DNA from: an uncultured Gammaproteobacteria bacterium
GTDB lineage: Bacteria; Pseudomonadota; Gammaproteobacteria; HK1
DNA length: 64,000 nucleotides
Direction: 5' to 3'
NCBI GenBank assembly: GCA_947258715.1
Contig: CAMYJH010000008.1
Coordinates: forward strand, 1-64,000
The translations under genes were made by a program, and so were the position numbers. Of this stretch, positions 25,858-34,239 are shown piece by piece (positions within the stretch are counted from its first letter, which is position 1; each line of letters opens with the position of its first letter). The notes beneath the pieces are model-generated. The model worked only from the letters and a program-made list of their open reading frames with translations. It had not been told where the DNA came from and did no database searches.

Positions 25858-26367
25858 TCAGCGATACAGGTGAACGGTGATGGTTTCGGTGCGGGCCAGC
25901 TCAACGCCGGCGTCGTCAATGATGGCGGCGTGAATCTGATGCGTGCCCCGATCCACGTTGTTCAAGGTGACGGCCGAAGTGTCGCTTCGTCCAAACCTCT
26001 GCCCGTCGATGAAAATCTCGATGGCGTGACCCTGAATCAGGCTTGGGCTGACGGCAAAGCTAAGCGAGATATTGCCGCTGCCAGGGGAACGCACGGTGGC
26101 GTCGTTGGCGGGAGAGGCGATAGTAAAGCTGTCGTATCCCTCGGCTGGCTCAGCGTTCCCGGCTTTCGGACTCGCGGACTGCTCGGGGATGGCCGTCGGC
26201 GTATAGGTTACCAACGGACGCAGATCGACTCTTTCCGCGCCTTCCACCGGCGGGCGATCGGAATACTCGATGGAGCCGTCAGGCAGCGCCCACTTGTAAA
26301 ACTCCGCCTCCGCAGAGGCCGCGCCCAGCGTCAACAACAGGGCGAGAACTCGCAACCATGTGCTCAT
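25858..26367 (-). CDS. DUF4124 domain exported protein (paralogue without tail)
   Basis: The 169-residue product has a signal peptide ending near AASAEA, then EFYKWALPDGSIEYSDRPPVEGAERVDLRPLVTYTP, nearly the same as its neighbour at 24902-25570. The second half (GYDSFTIASPANDATV to ETITVHLYR) is also closely similar, so the two genes are a tandem duplication. It lies between the glnA terminator and the ntrBC promoter. Function is unknown; exported location is inferred from the signal peptide. Confidence 0.88.
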   Translation of the reverse strand: MSTWLRVLALLLTLGAASAEAEFYKWALPDGSIEYSDRPPVEGAERVDLRPLVTYTPTAIPEQSASPKAGNAEPAEGYDSFTIASPANDATVRSPGSGNISLSFAVSPSLIQGHAIEIFIDGQRFGRSDTSAVTLNNVDRGTHQIHAAIIDDAGVELARTETITVHLYR

Positions 26368-26405
26368 TCGCTAAACATAGCCCAGGGTCCACGCGGCAAC
26401 AAGAA

Positions 26406-26428
26406 AAGCCCCCGTAAAACGGGGGCTT
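26406..26428 (-). terminator. intrinsic terminator of glnA
   Basis: Read leftward, AAGCCCCCGT-TTT-ACGGGGGCTT forms a 10-bp stem with a 3-base loop and is followed by a T-rich tail (TTTTCTTG). It is 75 bases after the glnA stop codon and before the DUF4124 paralogue, so glnA is probably transcribed alone. Confidence 0.9.
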
Positions 26429-26503
26429 AGGCCAAAGTCCCGATTGAGAAATAGGCTATGACGCTGGCCCCGCAGCGGCCAAGCGACGGTCCGTGGTTCG
26501 GTC

Positions 26504-27913
26504 TTACAAACTGTAATACATGTCGAATTCCACCGGGTGGGTGGTCATGCGAAAGCGTGTGACCTCCTCCATCTTCAGCTCGATATAAGCGTCGATGCAG
26601 TCGTTCGAGAATACGTCCCCTGCCGTCAAGAACTCTCTGTCCGCGTCCAGGGCATCGAGCGCCTGATCGAGAGACGAACAGACAGTGGGGATGTCTCTCT
26701 CCTCTTCCGGCGGAAGGTCGTACAAATCCTTGTCCATGGGCACGCCCGGCTCGATCTTGTTCTGGATGCCGTCGAGCCCCGCCATCATCATGGCGGTGAA
26801 CATGAAGTAGGGGTTGCCGTTGGAGTCGGGAAATCGCACCTCGATGCGCCGCGCCTTGGGATTCGCCACATAGGGAATGCGCACCGAGGCAGAACGGTTC
26901 TTGGCCGAGTAGGCGAGCAGCGTCGGGGCTTCGAAACCCGGCACCAGACGCTTGTAGCTGTTGGTGCCCGAGTTGCAGAAGGCGTTGAGCGCCCGAGCGT
27001 GCTTGAAGATACCGCCGATGTACCACAGGGCCTCCTGCGAAAGACCGGCGTACTTGTCGCCGGCGAACACGTTGTTTTTTCCCTTGCTGAGCGATTGGTG
27101 CACGTGCATGCCGTTGCCGTTGTCACCCACCAGGGGTTTGGGCATGAAAGTGGCGGTTTTGCCGTAGGCGTGGGCCACGTTGTGCACGCAGTATTTAAGG
27201 ATCTGCAGCTCGTCGGCTTTGCGCAAAAGCGTATTGAACGCGGTGCCGATCTCCGCCTGACCAGCGGTCGCCACCTCATGGTGGTGCACCTCTACCGCGA
27301 GTCCCATTTCCTCCATCGCCAGACACATGGCCGAGCGGATATCGTGCTGGGAGTCCACCGGGGGCACGGGGAAGTAGCCGCCCTTGGGACCCGGACGGTG
27401 ACCCATGTTGCCGTCGTCATAAACGCGCTCGGTGTTCCACGCCGCTTCCTCGGAGTCGATACGATACGATGCGCCCCTCATCTCCGCGTTCCAGCGCACG
27501 TCGTCGAAGACGAAGAACTCCGGCTCCGGCCCGAAGTAAGCGGTGTCGGCGATGCCGGTGGATTTGAGATAAGCCTCCGCGCGCTTGGCCAGCGATCGAG
27601 GATCGCGACCGTAGCCTTCGCCAGTGGCGGGCTCGACCACATCGCAGCGCAAGTTGACGGTGGGTTCGTCGGAAAACGGATCGATGACAGCGGATGTAGA
27701 GTCCGGCATCAGAATCATGTCGGATTCCTGGATCCCTTTCCATCCGGCGATGGACGAGCCGTCGAACATCTTTCCGTCTTCGAAAAACTCGGCGTCAATT
27801 TTGCTCGCGGGCACGGTCATGTGCATTTCCTTGCCGCGGGTGTCTGTGAATCGGAGGTCAATGAACTTGACCTCTTTATCCCTGATCAGACTTAAGACGT
27901 CTTCTGCGGACAT
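26504..27913 (-). CDS. glnA: glutamine synthetase type I
   Basis: The 469-residue length and [17 protein letters not shown] segment identify a type I-beta enzyme. Later landmarks are [28 protein letters not shown] and the adenylylation loop [10 protein letters not shown], with the target tyrosine at residue 398. It condenses ammonia and glutamate to glutamine with ATP in the cytoplasm. The conserved loop implies control by a GlnE adenylyltransferase. A sigma-54 promoter and NtrC-type sites lie upstream, and a strong terminator follows. Confidence 0.98.
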   Translation of the reverse strand: MSAEDVLSLIRDKEVKFIDLRFTDTRGKEMHMTVPASKIDAEFFEDGKMFDGSSIAGWKGIQESDMILMPDSTSAVIDPFSDEPTVNLRCDVVEPATGEGYGRDPRSLAKRAEAYLKSTGIADTAYFGPEPEFFVFDDVRWNAEMRGASYRIDSEEAAWNTERVYDDGNMGHRPGPKGGYFPVPPVDSQHDIRSAMCLAMEEMGLAVEVHHHEVATAGQAEIGTAFNTLLRKADELQILKYCVHNVAHAYGKTATFMPKPLVGDNGNGMHVHQSLSKGKNNVFAGDKYAGLSQEALWYIGGIFKHARALNAFCNSGTNSYKRLVPGFEAPTLLAYSAKNRSASVRIPYVANPKARRIEVRFPDSNGNPYFMFTAMMMAGLDGIQNKIEPGVPMDKDLYDLPPEEERDIPTVCSSLDQALDALDADREFLTAGDVFSNDCIDAYIELKMEEVTRFRMTTHPVEFDMYYSL

Positions 27914-28385
27914 TTCGTTACCTCCACTGTCGGCTCCGTTTGCATATTCGAATACACTGAAAAATCAATCCATGGAATTTTCACACCCCGCAAGGCGATA
28001 AGTGTGAATTTCTACCTCGTCCGTGTTCTCGGCTCCCTACCGTAGCCGAAAACGACGACCCATCCCTGTGCCGCAGGAACCGCTGAATCAGTCAGGGGTT
28101 CCTTCTAGCGCGCCGTGTCCCCCGGCGAAGATGACGGCAGGAGAAGCAGAAAGCGTGCCACTGCCGGGCGCTGGCGCGGCTGACTCCATCGCCCCCCGGA
28201 ATTGGAGCAGAATTACGCCCGTTTCCGCTCCCGCCGCGGGCCGCTCCTGCACCGGGCGTCGCGAGAATCAGTCGCTTGGAACGCCTCAGGTGGCGATATC
28301 CGCGACCGCGCTCGATTCCGCGTCCCTGGGCTCTAATCGTCATCTTTCACCCGCGCCCTGCGGCTACCGGGGAAATGCGGCACCA
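27914..28385 (-). promoter_or_regulatory. glnA upstream control region
   Basis: These 472 bases hold no supported gene. They contain the sigma-54 promoter match at 28145-28160 and, near and just beyond the far end, NtrC-type sites. Initiation at the sigma-54 promoter would leave an untranslated leader of roughly 220 bases. A TGCACC half-site also occurs at 28248. Confidence 0.7.
28145..28160 (-). promoter_or_regulatory. sigma-54 promoter of glnA
   Basis: Read leftward the sequence is TGGCACGCTTTCTGCT, matching TGGCACG-N4-TTGCW at all but one position with exact GG/GC spacing. Its position between NtrC-type sites and glnA, with correct orientation, supports the call. Confidence 0.82.
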
Positions 28386-29615
28386 TTATGCACCATTCCC
28401 GCGCATGCCCCGGGAGTCCGCACTATCCTGGTGCGAAATACCGAACACCAGCCGCACGTCTCCCACGTCGGGCTCCTCGGAAATCGCTTCGCGGAAAGCT
28501 ACTGTCAAGCGCTCTGCGCTCTTCGTATCCGGCGCCAGTGTCAACGGCAACTCAAGCTCCAGGTGCACCTTTCCGTTCAAGTAATGGATCGTCACCCGGC
28601 GGATCTCGGCGGCCGCGTCCAGGTGACGCCAGCGCGCCTGCAAACGCTCGAGCATCTGCCGCCTGAGGGCCAGGCGCTCCGAAGGCGCGGCACTCTCGTC
28701 GTCCTCGGGATCGATATGCACCATCACGTCCTCAACGTGGTCGATTCTGCGGATCAGGCGGCTGCGAACATTTTCGCTGATGTGGTGGCCCTCGGAGACG
28801 CTCAATGTGGGGTCCTCGAGGATGATGTGCACGTCTACCAGCGCCTTTCCACCCATCCTGCGCGTGCGCAGCTCGTGAAGGTCCTTAACCCCGCCAACCG
28901 ACAAAATGGTGGAGCGTATGTCTTCCAGCTCGCCCGCATCGAGGCCGGTGTCCACCAGTTCCCGCAGACTCGACCAGGAAAGGTCATAGCCGATCTTGGC
29001 GATCATGGCCGCCACCACTAGGGCGGCAATGGCGTCCAGGTACGCGAAACCGAACTGGGCGCCGCCCACGCCAATCACGACGACGATCGAAGAAAGCGCG
29101 TCGGATCGACTGTGCCAGGCATTCGCGCGCAGCAGGTTGGATTTGAGCCTCCGGGCGTAGCGCATGGTGTAGCGGTAGATCCATTCCTTGGAGACGACCG
29201 AGATAGCGGCGATGGCCAGGGCCCACGCTGCCGGAACCATCAGGGCTTCGGGCGATGTGAGCCTTCTCGCAGCGTCGATGGCGATTCCCGCGCCGATCAG
29301 CAAAAGCAAAATCCCGAGGCCCACGGTGGCCGCGGTCTCGATACGCGCGTGACCGTAAGGGTGATCTTCGTCCGCGGCCACGCTGGCGTGCTTGGCGGCA
29401 AAGAGCACCAGAACGTCGGTGGAAAGGTCCGAGAGGGAGTGCACCCCATCGGCGATAAGCGCCTGAGAGTGGCCGACGAGCCCGCCGATTATTTTCGCCA
29501 ACCCGAGAAACAAATCCAGCGCGGCGCCGATCAGCGTCACCCGGCGGGTCTCCCGATAGCGCGACTCGTCATCGATCGGGGCTTCGGCCACCGGGACGCT
29601 TGACTCGGACATCAT
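28386..29615 (-). CDS. cation diffusion facilitator family transporter
   Basis: The ATG at 29615 has an AAGGGAGA ribosome site and overlaps the TusA-like gene stop by 4 bases, so it is preferred to the open frame extending to 29711. The 409-residue inner-membrane protein shows the CDF metal-site motifs DGVHSLSDLSTD and HSRSDALSS, plus HPYGHAR. It has a long cytoplasmic C-terminal domain, with GGKALVDVHI as the metallochaperone-like fold. It is expected to export divalent metal such as zinc or iron. The C-terminal region is longer than in FieF and may hold a second ferredoxin-like domain. The 3' end overlaps NtrC-type sites serving glnA. Confidence 0.9.
   Translation of the reverse strand: MMSESSVPVAEAPIDDESRYRETRRVTLIGAALDLFLGLAKIIGGLVGHSQALIADGVHSLSDLSTDVLVLFAAKHASVAADEDHPYGHARIETAATVGLGILLLLIGAGIAIDAARRLTSPEALMVPAAWALAIAAISVVSKEWIYRYTMRYARRLKSNLLRANAWHSRSDALSSIVVVIGVGGAQFGFAYLDAIAALVVAAMIAKIGYDLSWSSLRELVDTGLDAGELEDIRSTILSVGGVKDLHELRTRRMGGKALVDVHIILEDPTLSVSEGHHISENVRSRLIRRIDHVEDVMVHIDPEDDESAAPSERLALRRQMLERLQARWRHLDAAAEIRRVTIHYLNGKVHLELELPLTLAPDTKSAERLTVAFREAISEEPDVGDVRLVFGISHQDSADSRGMRGNGA
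28389..28405 (-). promoter_or_regulatory. NtrC-type site upstream of glnA (weaker)
   Basis: TGCACCATTCCCGCGCA has a complete left half-site and four of seven matches in the right half. Another GCACC half-site abuts it at 28380. It overlaps the 3' end of the cation transporter gene. Confidence 0.5.
28419..28435 (-). promoter_or_regulatory. NtrC-type site upstream of glnA, inside a coding region
   Basis: CGCACTATCCTGGTGCG matches the TGCACYA-N3-TGGTGCA pattern except at the two outermost bases. It lies about 260 bases upstream of the glnA sigma-54 promoter, within the last codons of the cation transporter gene. That distance is workable for an enhancer. Confidence 0.6.
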
Positions 29616-29863
29616 GGATGTCTCCCTTCTCCGCTGCCTACTCTGAGGGTGATGACCAGTTCGTCGCGCTGCTCCTCGATGCCCACCAGCTGATGTCCAT
29701 TGATCCGGCACCAGGCGGGTATGTCGCTGCGGGTTCCTGGATCGGTGCAGAACACGTCGATCAAGTCACCGCTTGGCACTGTGGAGACGAAATCCTGAAG
29801 CCGGATGACTGGCATGGGGCACAGCAGCCGGCGCGCGTCCAAAGTATGTCTTTCGGACATCAT
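29612..29863 (-). CDS. TusA-family sulfur carrier protein
   Basis: The 83-residue protein contains LDARRLLCPMPVIRLQDFV. The CPxP motif with its sulfur-carrying cysteine is the signature of the TusA/SirA/YedF family. Such proteins relay persulfide sulfur in the cytoplasm to tRNA thiolation or sulfur metabolism. It lies 34 bases downstream of a PP-loop sulfurtransferase-like gene and is coupled to the CDF transporter gene by overlap. A role with the PP-loop protein in tRNA thiolation is a plausible inference. Confidence 0.9.
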   Translation of the reverse strand: MMSERHTLDARRLLCPMPVIRLQDFVSTVPSGDLIDVFCTDPGTRSDIPAWCRINGHQLVGIEEQRDELVITLRVGSGEGRHP

Positions 29864-29897
29864 GGTTCGCTGGTCCGCGATAGGTGCGGCGAATGCT

Positions 29898-30971
29898 TCA
29901 CAGATACCACTCGCGGGGCACCTGCTTGGATGAGAGCGGAACCACGTTCAGCCGCCGACTGTCCCCCTGGCACTCATTGACCTGAACGCTCACGGATTTT
30001 GCGTCACGCCCCTGGCTGAAGCGGGCAGTAAGTCTGGCGGCCAGGATCAGATCATTTTCGTCCACCTGGCCGTCGATGAGGGCTAGGGGTCCCGAATGAC
30101 TCAGTGCGCGCATATGAGTAAAGCGCTCGCGGTAGCCCTCCAGGAATCTATTCTCGCCTTCTTCGCGACCGATTATGAGTTTGAAGTTGTTGCGCGGACG
30201 TAGGTGACGACCAACCTTCAGCAGCATGATGTCGTCCAGCTCATAGTTTCGGTCTCCTCGCGCCCGCCACAGATCCCTGAGCTTGTTGCTGTAGCTCGAA
30301 TCGGTGAGAAAACAGCAGCCGCCCGCGGGTTGTGCGTAGTCTTCGATGCCGAAGCTCGCGGCCAGAGCGAGCTGGGGTTTTCTCGAGCGACCGTGGAAAG
30401 CGTGCAGCTGCTCTCGGTCCACCCAACCTTCGCGTTCGGGAAGCGTGGCGGGAAGATGCTTAGCGCAAAGCGGGCGCAACAGCCGATCTCCGGCGCCGGA
30501 ATCGACGGCAATAACGGGCAGACACCGCCGGCGTTGCGACATGGGTCGTTGGTTCAGCACCTCGCCTGTGACGATGAAATCGAAACCATTGGCAAGCATC
30601 CACTGGTACGCTATGCGGGCCATGAAAGACTTGCAGTCCAGACACGGATTCAGGTTTTTGCCGTAACCGTGCTTCGGATTGATGACGACGTCTTTGTACG
30701 CGTCGACTGCGTCAATGAAATGCAACTTGATGCCGAGCTGCTCGGCGACCCACAGCGCGTTATTGCGCTTTTCTCGCTGTCGGTCCTTCTTGCGAATGGC
30801 GTGTGTGTGGCCTTCGACGCAAAAGCCGGTGAACAAGTTGATGCCTTCGACATGGACGCCTTGTTCGAGCACGATCCGGGCGGCGAGCATGGAATCCAGT
30901 CCGCCCGAAATCAGCGCCACCGCTTTTTGCTCTTTAGCGCGCATGGGGGCGATCTTAATCAACGTGGTCAT
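29898..30971 (-). CDS. MnmA/ThiI-like PP-loop ATPase, probable tRNA thiolation protein
   Basis: The 357-residue protein has the PP-loop ALISGGLDSMLAARI at about residues 19-33, a CxxC pair in NPCLDCKSFM and a second cysteine pair in PAGGCCFLTD. It resembles proteins often annotated as tRNA 2-thiouridylase-like, with a C-terminal extension of uncertain fold. Enzymes of this type adenylate the target and transfer sulfur. The adjacent TusA-like carrier supports a sulfur-transfer role. Start at 30971 is retained; an internal ATG at 30944 is also possible. The substrate nucleotide is not known. Confidence 0.8.
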   Translation of the reverse strand: MTTLIKIAPMRAKEQKAVALISGGLDSMLAARIVLEQGVHVEGINLFTGFCVEGHTHAIRKKDRQREKRNNALWVAEQLGIKLHFIDAVDAYKDVVINPKHGYGKNLNPCLDCKSFMARIAYQWMLANGFDFIVTGEVLNQRPMSQRRRCLPVIAVDSGAGDRLLRPLCAKHLPATLPEREGWVDREQLHAFHGRSRKPQLALAASFGIEDYAQPAGGCCFLTDSSYSNKLRDLWRARGDRNYELDDIMLLKVGRHLRPRNNFKLIIGREEGENRFLEGYRERFTHMRALSHSGPLALIDGQVDENDLILAARLTARFSQGRDAKSVSVQVNECQGDSRRLNVVPLSSKQVPREWYL

Positions 30972-31015
30972 GGAACCGAAGCGTCGCCGCCAATGGAGGA
31001 CAGCCGGGGAGCGCT

Positions 31016-31684
31016 TCAGGCCGCCAGGCGCCCGGCGACGGCCCAGTGGCGGTCAGACACCCGCTTTGGCCGGAGCTGCAACAGACCGCTGGCTTGGAGT
31101 TGTGCCTCGACCTCTTGCAGGGTGTAGGCAGCGCAAAGTGAGGCTCGGAAATCCTGACGCAGGACCTCGGGCGCTTCAGCCGCGTAGGCCTCTACTAGCC
31201 TATCCACGGCGGCTTCGTCGTCGGGGCGTATCAAGTCCATTACCACCACCACTGCGCCGAGCCCGGCGCAGCGGGTAATGGTCTTCCACAAGTCGTCGGG
31301 TTCGGCCAGATGGTGCAGCAAACTGTTGCAGATGACGCCGCTGTAGCTCGCCATTTCCAGTCGCTCGTCGGGGAGTCGGCGACGGAACAGATTGATCCGT
31401 TCACCCAGACCTGCTTTTGCAACCGCTTCACGCGCGCATCGAAGCATGCTTTCCGACCCGTCGACGGCATCAATTCTAATCTCTGGAAACGCTTGCGCGA
31501 TGCGGATGGGGATGTCCGCGGGACCGCAGCCGAGATCCAGCACCCTGCCGCTGGCGGGCGCATCTCCCCAATGGGCGCGAAAGATCTCCACGAACATGGC
31601 GTTGGACTCGGAAAAATCCGCCTCGGCGTAGGCTCTTGCCTGGGCGGCGGCGGCCATGAGTTCTGGCTCGGGTATGCGTTTCAT
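31016..31684 (-). CDS. class I SAM-dependent methyltransferase
   Basis: The ATG at 31684 is used. The frame stays open further upstream only because it runs through a 7-bp tandem repeat, giving a meaningless RITHHAS-type peptide. The 222-residue product has VLDLGCGPADIPIRIAQAFP (SAM loop), IDAVDGSESML (acidic loop) and GVICNSLLHHLAEPDDLW. It is a soluble small-molecule or nucleic-acid methyltransferase of unknown target, closest in pattern to UbiE/SAM-type generic methyltransferases. Confidence 0.87.
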   Translation of the reverse strand: MKRIPEPELMAAAAQARAYAEADFSESNAMFVEIFRAHWGDAPASGRVLDLGCGPADIPIRIAQAFPEIRIDAVDGSESMLRCAREAVAKAGLGERINLFRRRLPDERLEMASYSGVICNSLLHHLAEPDDLWKTITRCAGLGAVVVVMDLIRPDDEAAVDRLVEAYAAEAPEVLRQDFRASLCAAYTLQEVEAQLQASGLLQLRPKRVSDRHWAVAGRLAA

Positions 31685-31690
31685 TTTGGT

Positions 31691-31808
31691 GATGCGTGAT
31701 GCGTGATGCGTGATGCGTGATGCGTGATGCGTGATGCGTGATGCAAATAGCGTAATCGGCCCGGGTACCCAGTCAAGTCGCATCACGCGTCACCCGTCAC
31801 GCATCACC
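31691..31808. repeat. GATGCGT heptamer array with inverted degenerate arm
   Basis: About 7.7 uninterrupted copies of GATGCGT run from 31691 to 31744. At 31781-31808 the complementary orientation appears in degenerate form (catcacgcgt, then gtcacgcatcac), with further remnants at 31820-31852. The array fills the gap between the lysA stop and the methyltransferase start and could fold into a long hairpin. Spacing and lack of unique spacers exclude CRISPR. Confidence 0.9.
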
Positions 31809-31860
31809 TCCTTTGCCTTACGCGTTACTCGTCACGCGTCACCAGTCGTTACGACAGCGA

Positions 31861-33123
31861 TTACCCATCCGCGGGCATCCTAGATTCCAGCGCGAACAAG
31901 TCCTTCACCTGCTCGCGCCGGCGCACCAGGTGCGCGCGCTCGCCGTCCACCATGACTTCTGCCGCCCGGGGGCGGGTATTGTAATTCGAGCTCATGACAA
32001 AACCGTACGCGCCCGCAGACAGAATTGCGAGCAGGGAGCCCGGCTCGATGTCGAGTATCCGATCCTTGGCAAGAAAATCCGACGATTCGCACACGGGGCC
32101 GACAATGTCGTAGCGCTTGCCGGCGGACTCACCGATGACGCTCACCGCACGCACTTCCTGCCATGCGCCGTAAAGCGCTGGGCGGATGAGGTCGTTCATG
32201 GCGGCATCGGTAACGGCAAATCGCTTTTCACCGTTACTCTTGAGATAAATAACTCGGGTGAGCAGCGCGCCGGCGTTGCCGGCAACGGCGCGCCCGGGCT
32301 CGACAATGAGCTTCAAGCGCCTCTCCTCGAGGCGCTTTCGGATTGCGGCGATGTATTCAGCAGGTGCGGGTGGCGTTTCGTCCTTGTAACGAATGCCCAA
32401 ACCTCCTCCGACGTTCAGGTGCCGAATCGGAATGCCTATTTTCTCCAACGCGTCCACAAGACCCAGGACTCGATCTAGCGCGTCTGCAAAAGGCTCGAGG
32501 CTCGTCTGCTGCGATCCGATATGACAGTCGACTCCGTGCACCTCCACATGCTCCATCCCCGCCGCCTGACGATAGAGAGCGGGGGCCTCCTCTATGGGCA
32601 CACCGAACTTGTTCTCGTTCAATCCCGTGGCGATGTAAGGATGGGTTCTGGCATCTACGTCGGGATTGACGCGGAACGATATAGGCGCGCGTTTTCCGAC
32701 CGCCCGGGATACGCGGTCGATGGTTTCGAGCTCCGCCGCGGACTCCACGTTGAAACAATACACTCCCGCCTCCAGAGCCTGGGCGATTTCCGGAGCGGTC
32801 TTTCCAACGCCAGAAAAGACCGTACGACTTGCTTTCCCACCCGCCGCGAGCACGCGCTGGAGCTCGCCTGCGGAAACAATGTCGAAACCGGAGCCAAGAC
32901 GAGCAAGCACGTCGAGCACGGCGAGGTTCGAATTCGCCTTGACGGAGTAGCAGACCAGGTGGTCGATGCCGAAAAGCGCCTGATGGAAAGCATTGAAGCG
33001 TCGCTCAAGTGCAGCGCGCGAATAGACGTAACAAGGTGTACCGTAACTTTCGGCGATCTCCTCCAGGGAAACGCGTTCTGCATGGAGAACACCGTGCACG
33101 TAAGTAAAAAATTCCGCAGGCAC
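31861..33123 (-). CDS. lysA: diaminopimelate decarboxylase
   Basis: The 420-residue alanine-racemase-fold enzyme contains the PLP lysine in VCYSVKANSNLAVL. It also has the FRVNPDVDARTHPYIATGLNENKFG segment, HIGSQ, the glycine-rich GGGLGI and the C-terminal CESSDFLAKDR and GAYGFVMSSNYN active-site blocks. It decarboxylates meso-diaminopimelate to lysine, the last step of the pathway, as a cytoplasmic dimer. It follows the lptM gene at a gap of 73 bases, the usual gammaproteobacterial arrangement. Confidence 0.97.
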   Translation of the reverse strand: MPAEFFTYVHGVLHAERVSLEEIAESYGTPCYVYSRAALERRFNAFHQALFGIDHLVCYSVKANSNLAVLDVLARLGSGFDIVSAGELQRVLAAGGKASRTVFSGVGKTAPEIAQALEAGVYCFNVESAAELETIDRVSRAVGKRAPISFRVNPDVDARTHPYIATGLNENKFGVPIEEAPALYRQAAGMEHVEVHGVDCHIGSQQTSLEPFADALDRVLGLVDALEKIGIPIRHLNVGGGLGIRYKDETPPAPAEYIAAIRKRLEERRLKLIVEPGRAVAGNAGALLTRVIYLKSNGEKRFAVTDAAMNDLIRPALYGAWQEVRAVSVIGESAGKRYDIVGPVCESSDFLAKDRILDIEPGSLLAILSAGAYGFVMSSNYNTRPRAAEVMVDGERAHLVRRREQVKDLFALESRMPADG

Positions 33124-33196
33124 CTTAAGTGACCTCGCAGTTTGGTCGAGCCGCGAATTGTTGACCGGGACGCGTCGCGTTTCGGTGAACTATGGG

Positions 33197-33373
33197 TCAG
33201 GCGCGCGGAGAGCGGGACCGGCCGAGCGCCGTGGTCTTTTGTTTCTTCTTTTTTTCATCCTCTTCTTCTTCGGGAAGATAAAGCGGTCCTTTCTGCCCGC
33301 ATGCGTTCAACAGGACAGCGGCGACGCTAAGCAGGGACAACCGGAGAAGCAGTCTTCGGGTATGGATCGTCAC
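33197..33373 (-). CDS. lptM: LptM-type small outer-membrane lipoprotein
   Basis: A GTG at 33373 opens a 58-residue frame whose N-terminus is basic, then hydrophobic, and ends in the lipobox LLNAC. The mature protein begins CGQKGPLYLPEEEEDE, the hallmark of LptM (formerly YifL), followed by an unusually charged Glu/Lys tail (EEEEDEKKKKQK). LptM helps LptD, the lipopolysaccharide export channel, reach its native disulfide state. Its position directly before lysA is conserved in gammaproteobacteria. The gene is short enough to be missed by length-based callers. Confidence 0.9.
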   Translation of the reverse strand: MTIHTRRLLLRLSLLSVAAVLLNACGQKGPLYLPEEEEDEKKKKQKTTALGRSRSPRA

Positions 33374-33542
33374 CGCGGCCGTTCCTCGATGCGAGAGTCC
33401 CGCGAGTATAGCCGCGGTTCAATGGCGGCAAAACCCAGATTGCATTTCGCCGCGCATTTTGACCCCACCGCATGAGCCACTACACTACGCGCGGCCAGCT
33501 AGCGGCTAGCATACCGGAGACAACGACACAGTCAGGCAGAAC

Positions 33543-34232
33543 ATGTCCGAGTTCGAAAAACCCCTCGTCATTGAGCCCAAGGGCAAAGCCAGCGCCAGCG
33601 TCATCTGGCTTCACGGGTTGGGCGCCGATGCCCACGACTTCGAGCCCATCGTCGCCGAGCTCGGTGATGATCTACGCGGAATTGTCCGCTTCGTTTTTCC
33701 CTTCGCGCCCCATCGGCCGGTGACCATAAACGGAGGCGTGGTGATGCGCGCCTGGTACGACATTAGCGATACCGACCTCACCCGACGCGCGGATGAAAAA
33801 GGTGTGCGCGATTCCGCCGAGATCTTGAGCGCGCTGGTGGACGTCGAGGTCCAGGACGGCGTCAGCCCGCGCCGCATCGTGCTGGCAGGATTTTCTCAGG
33901 GCGGTGCCATTGCGTTGCATACGGGTTTACGCTATCCGCAGCCGCTTGCGGGAATTCTCGCCTTGTCCAGCTACCTGCCTCTTCATCAGGACACGCGCGC
34001 GGAGGCCAGTGTCGCCAATCGCAAGCTGCCGATCTTCATGGCCCACGGCAGCCAGGATCCCGTAATCCCCTTGTCGACCTCGGAAGGCTCACGGGAATTC
34101 CTCACCAGATTGGGTTACGTGGTCGAATGCCACACCTACCCGATGCCGCACTCTGTTTGCGCGGAAGAGGTGCGGGATATCCGCGATTGGTTGTCGCGGA
34201 TTTTGATCTGGTCCGAGCACCTCGCGGATTAG
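33543..34232 (+). CDS. carboxylesterase/phospholipase alpha/beta hydrolase
   Basis: The 229-residue protein begins with the family pattern IWLHGLGADAHDFEPIVAEL. It contains the nucleophile elbow GFSQGGAIALHTGL, followed by FMAHGSQDPVIPLS (acid residue) and YPMPHSVCAEEV (histidine). This matches the small carboxylesterases related to Pseudomonas esterase II and YpfH. It is a cytoplasmic serine hydrolase of broad short-chain ester specificity. It is convergent with rhlB (7 bases apart). Confidence 0.93.
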   Translation: MSEFEKPLVIEPKGKASASVIWLHGLGADAHDFEPIVAELGDDLRGIVRFVFPFAPHRPVTINGGVVMRAWYDISDTDLTRRADEKGVRDSAEILSALVDVEVQDGVSPRRIVLAGFSQGGAIALHTGLRYPQPLAGILALSSYLPLHQDTRAEASVANRKLPIFMAHGSQDPVIPLSTSEGSREFLTRLGYVVECHTYPMPHSVCAEEVRDIRDWLSRILIWSEHLAD

Positions 34233-34239
34233 TCTTCGC

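Noticed and set aside
26537..27895. 452-codon open frame antisense to glnA
   Set aside because: It mirrors the codon structure of glnA in a GC-rich gene, has no recognisable protein pattern, and glnA itself is certain.
28248..28264. Third NtrC site upstream of glnA
   Set aside because: Only the left half-site TGCACC matches; the right half does not.
31691..31744. Possible CRISPR or N-terminal coding extension of the methyltransferase
   Set aside because: The unit is 7 bp without spacers, and the translated RITHHAS repeat is an artefact of the open frame through the array.
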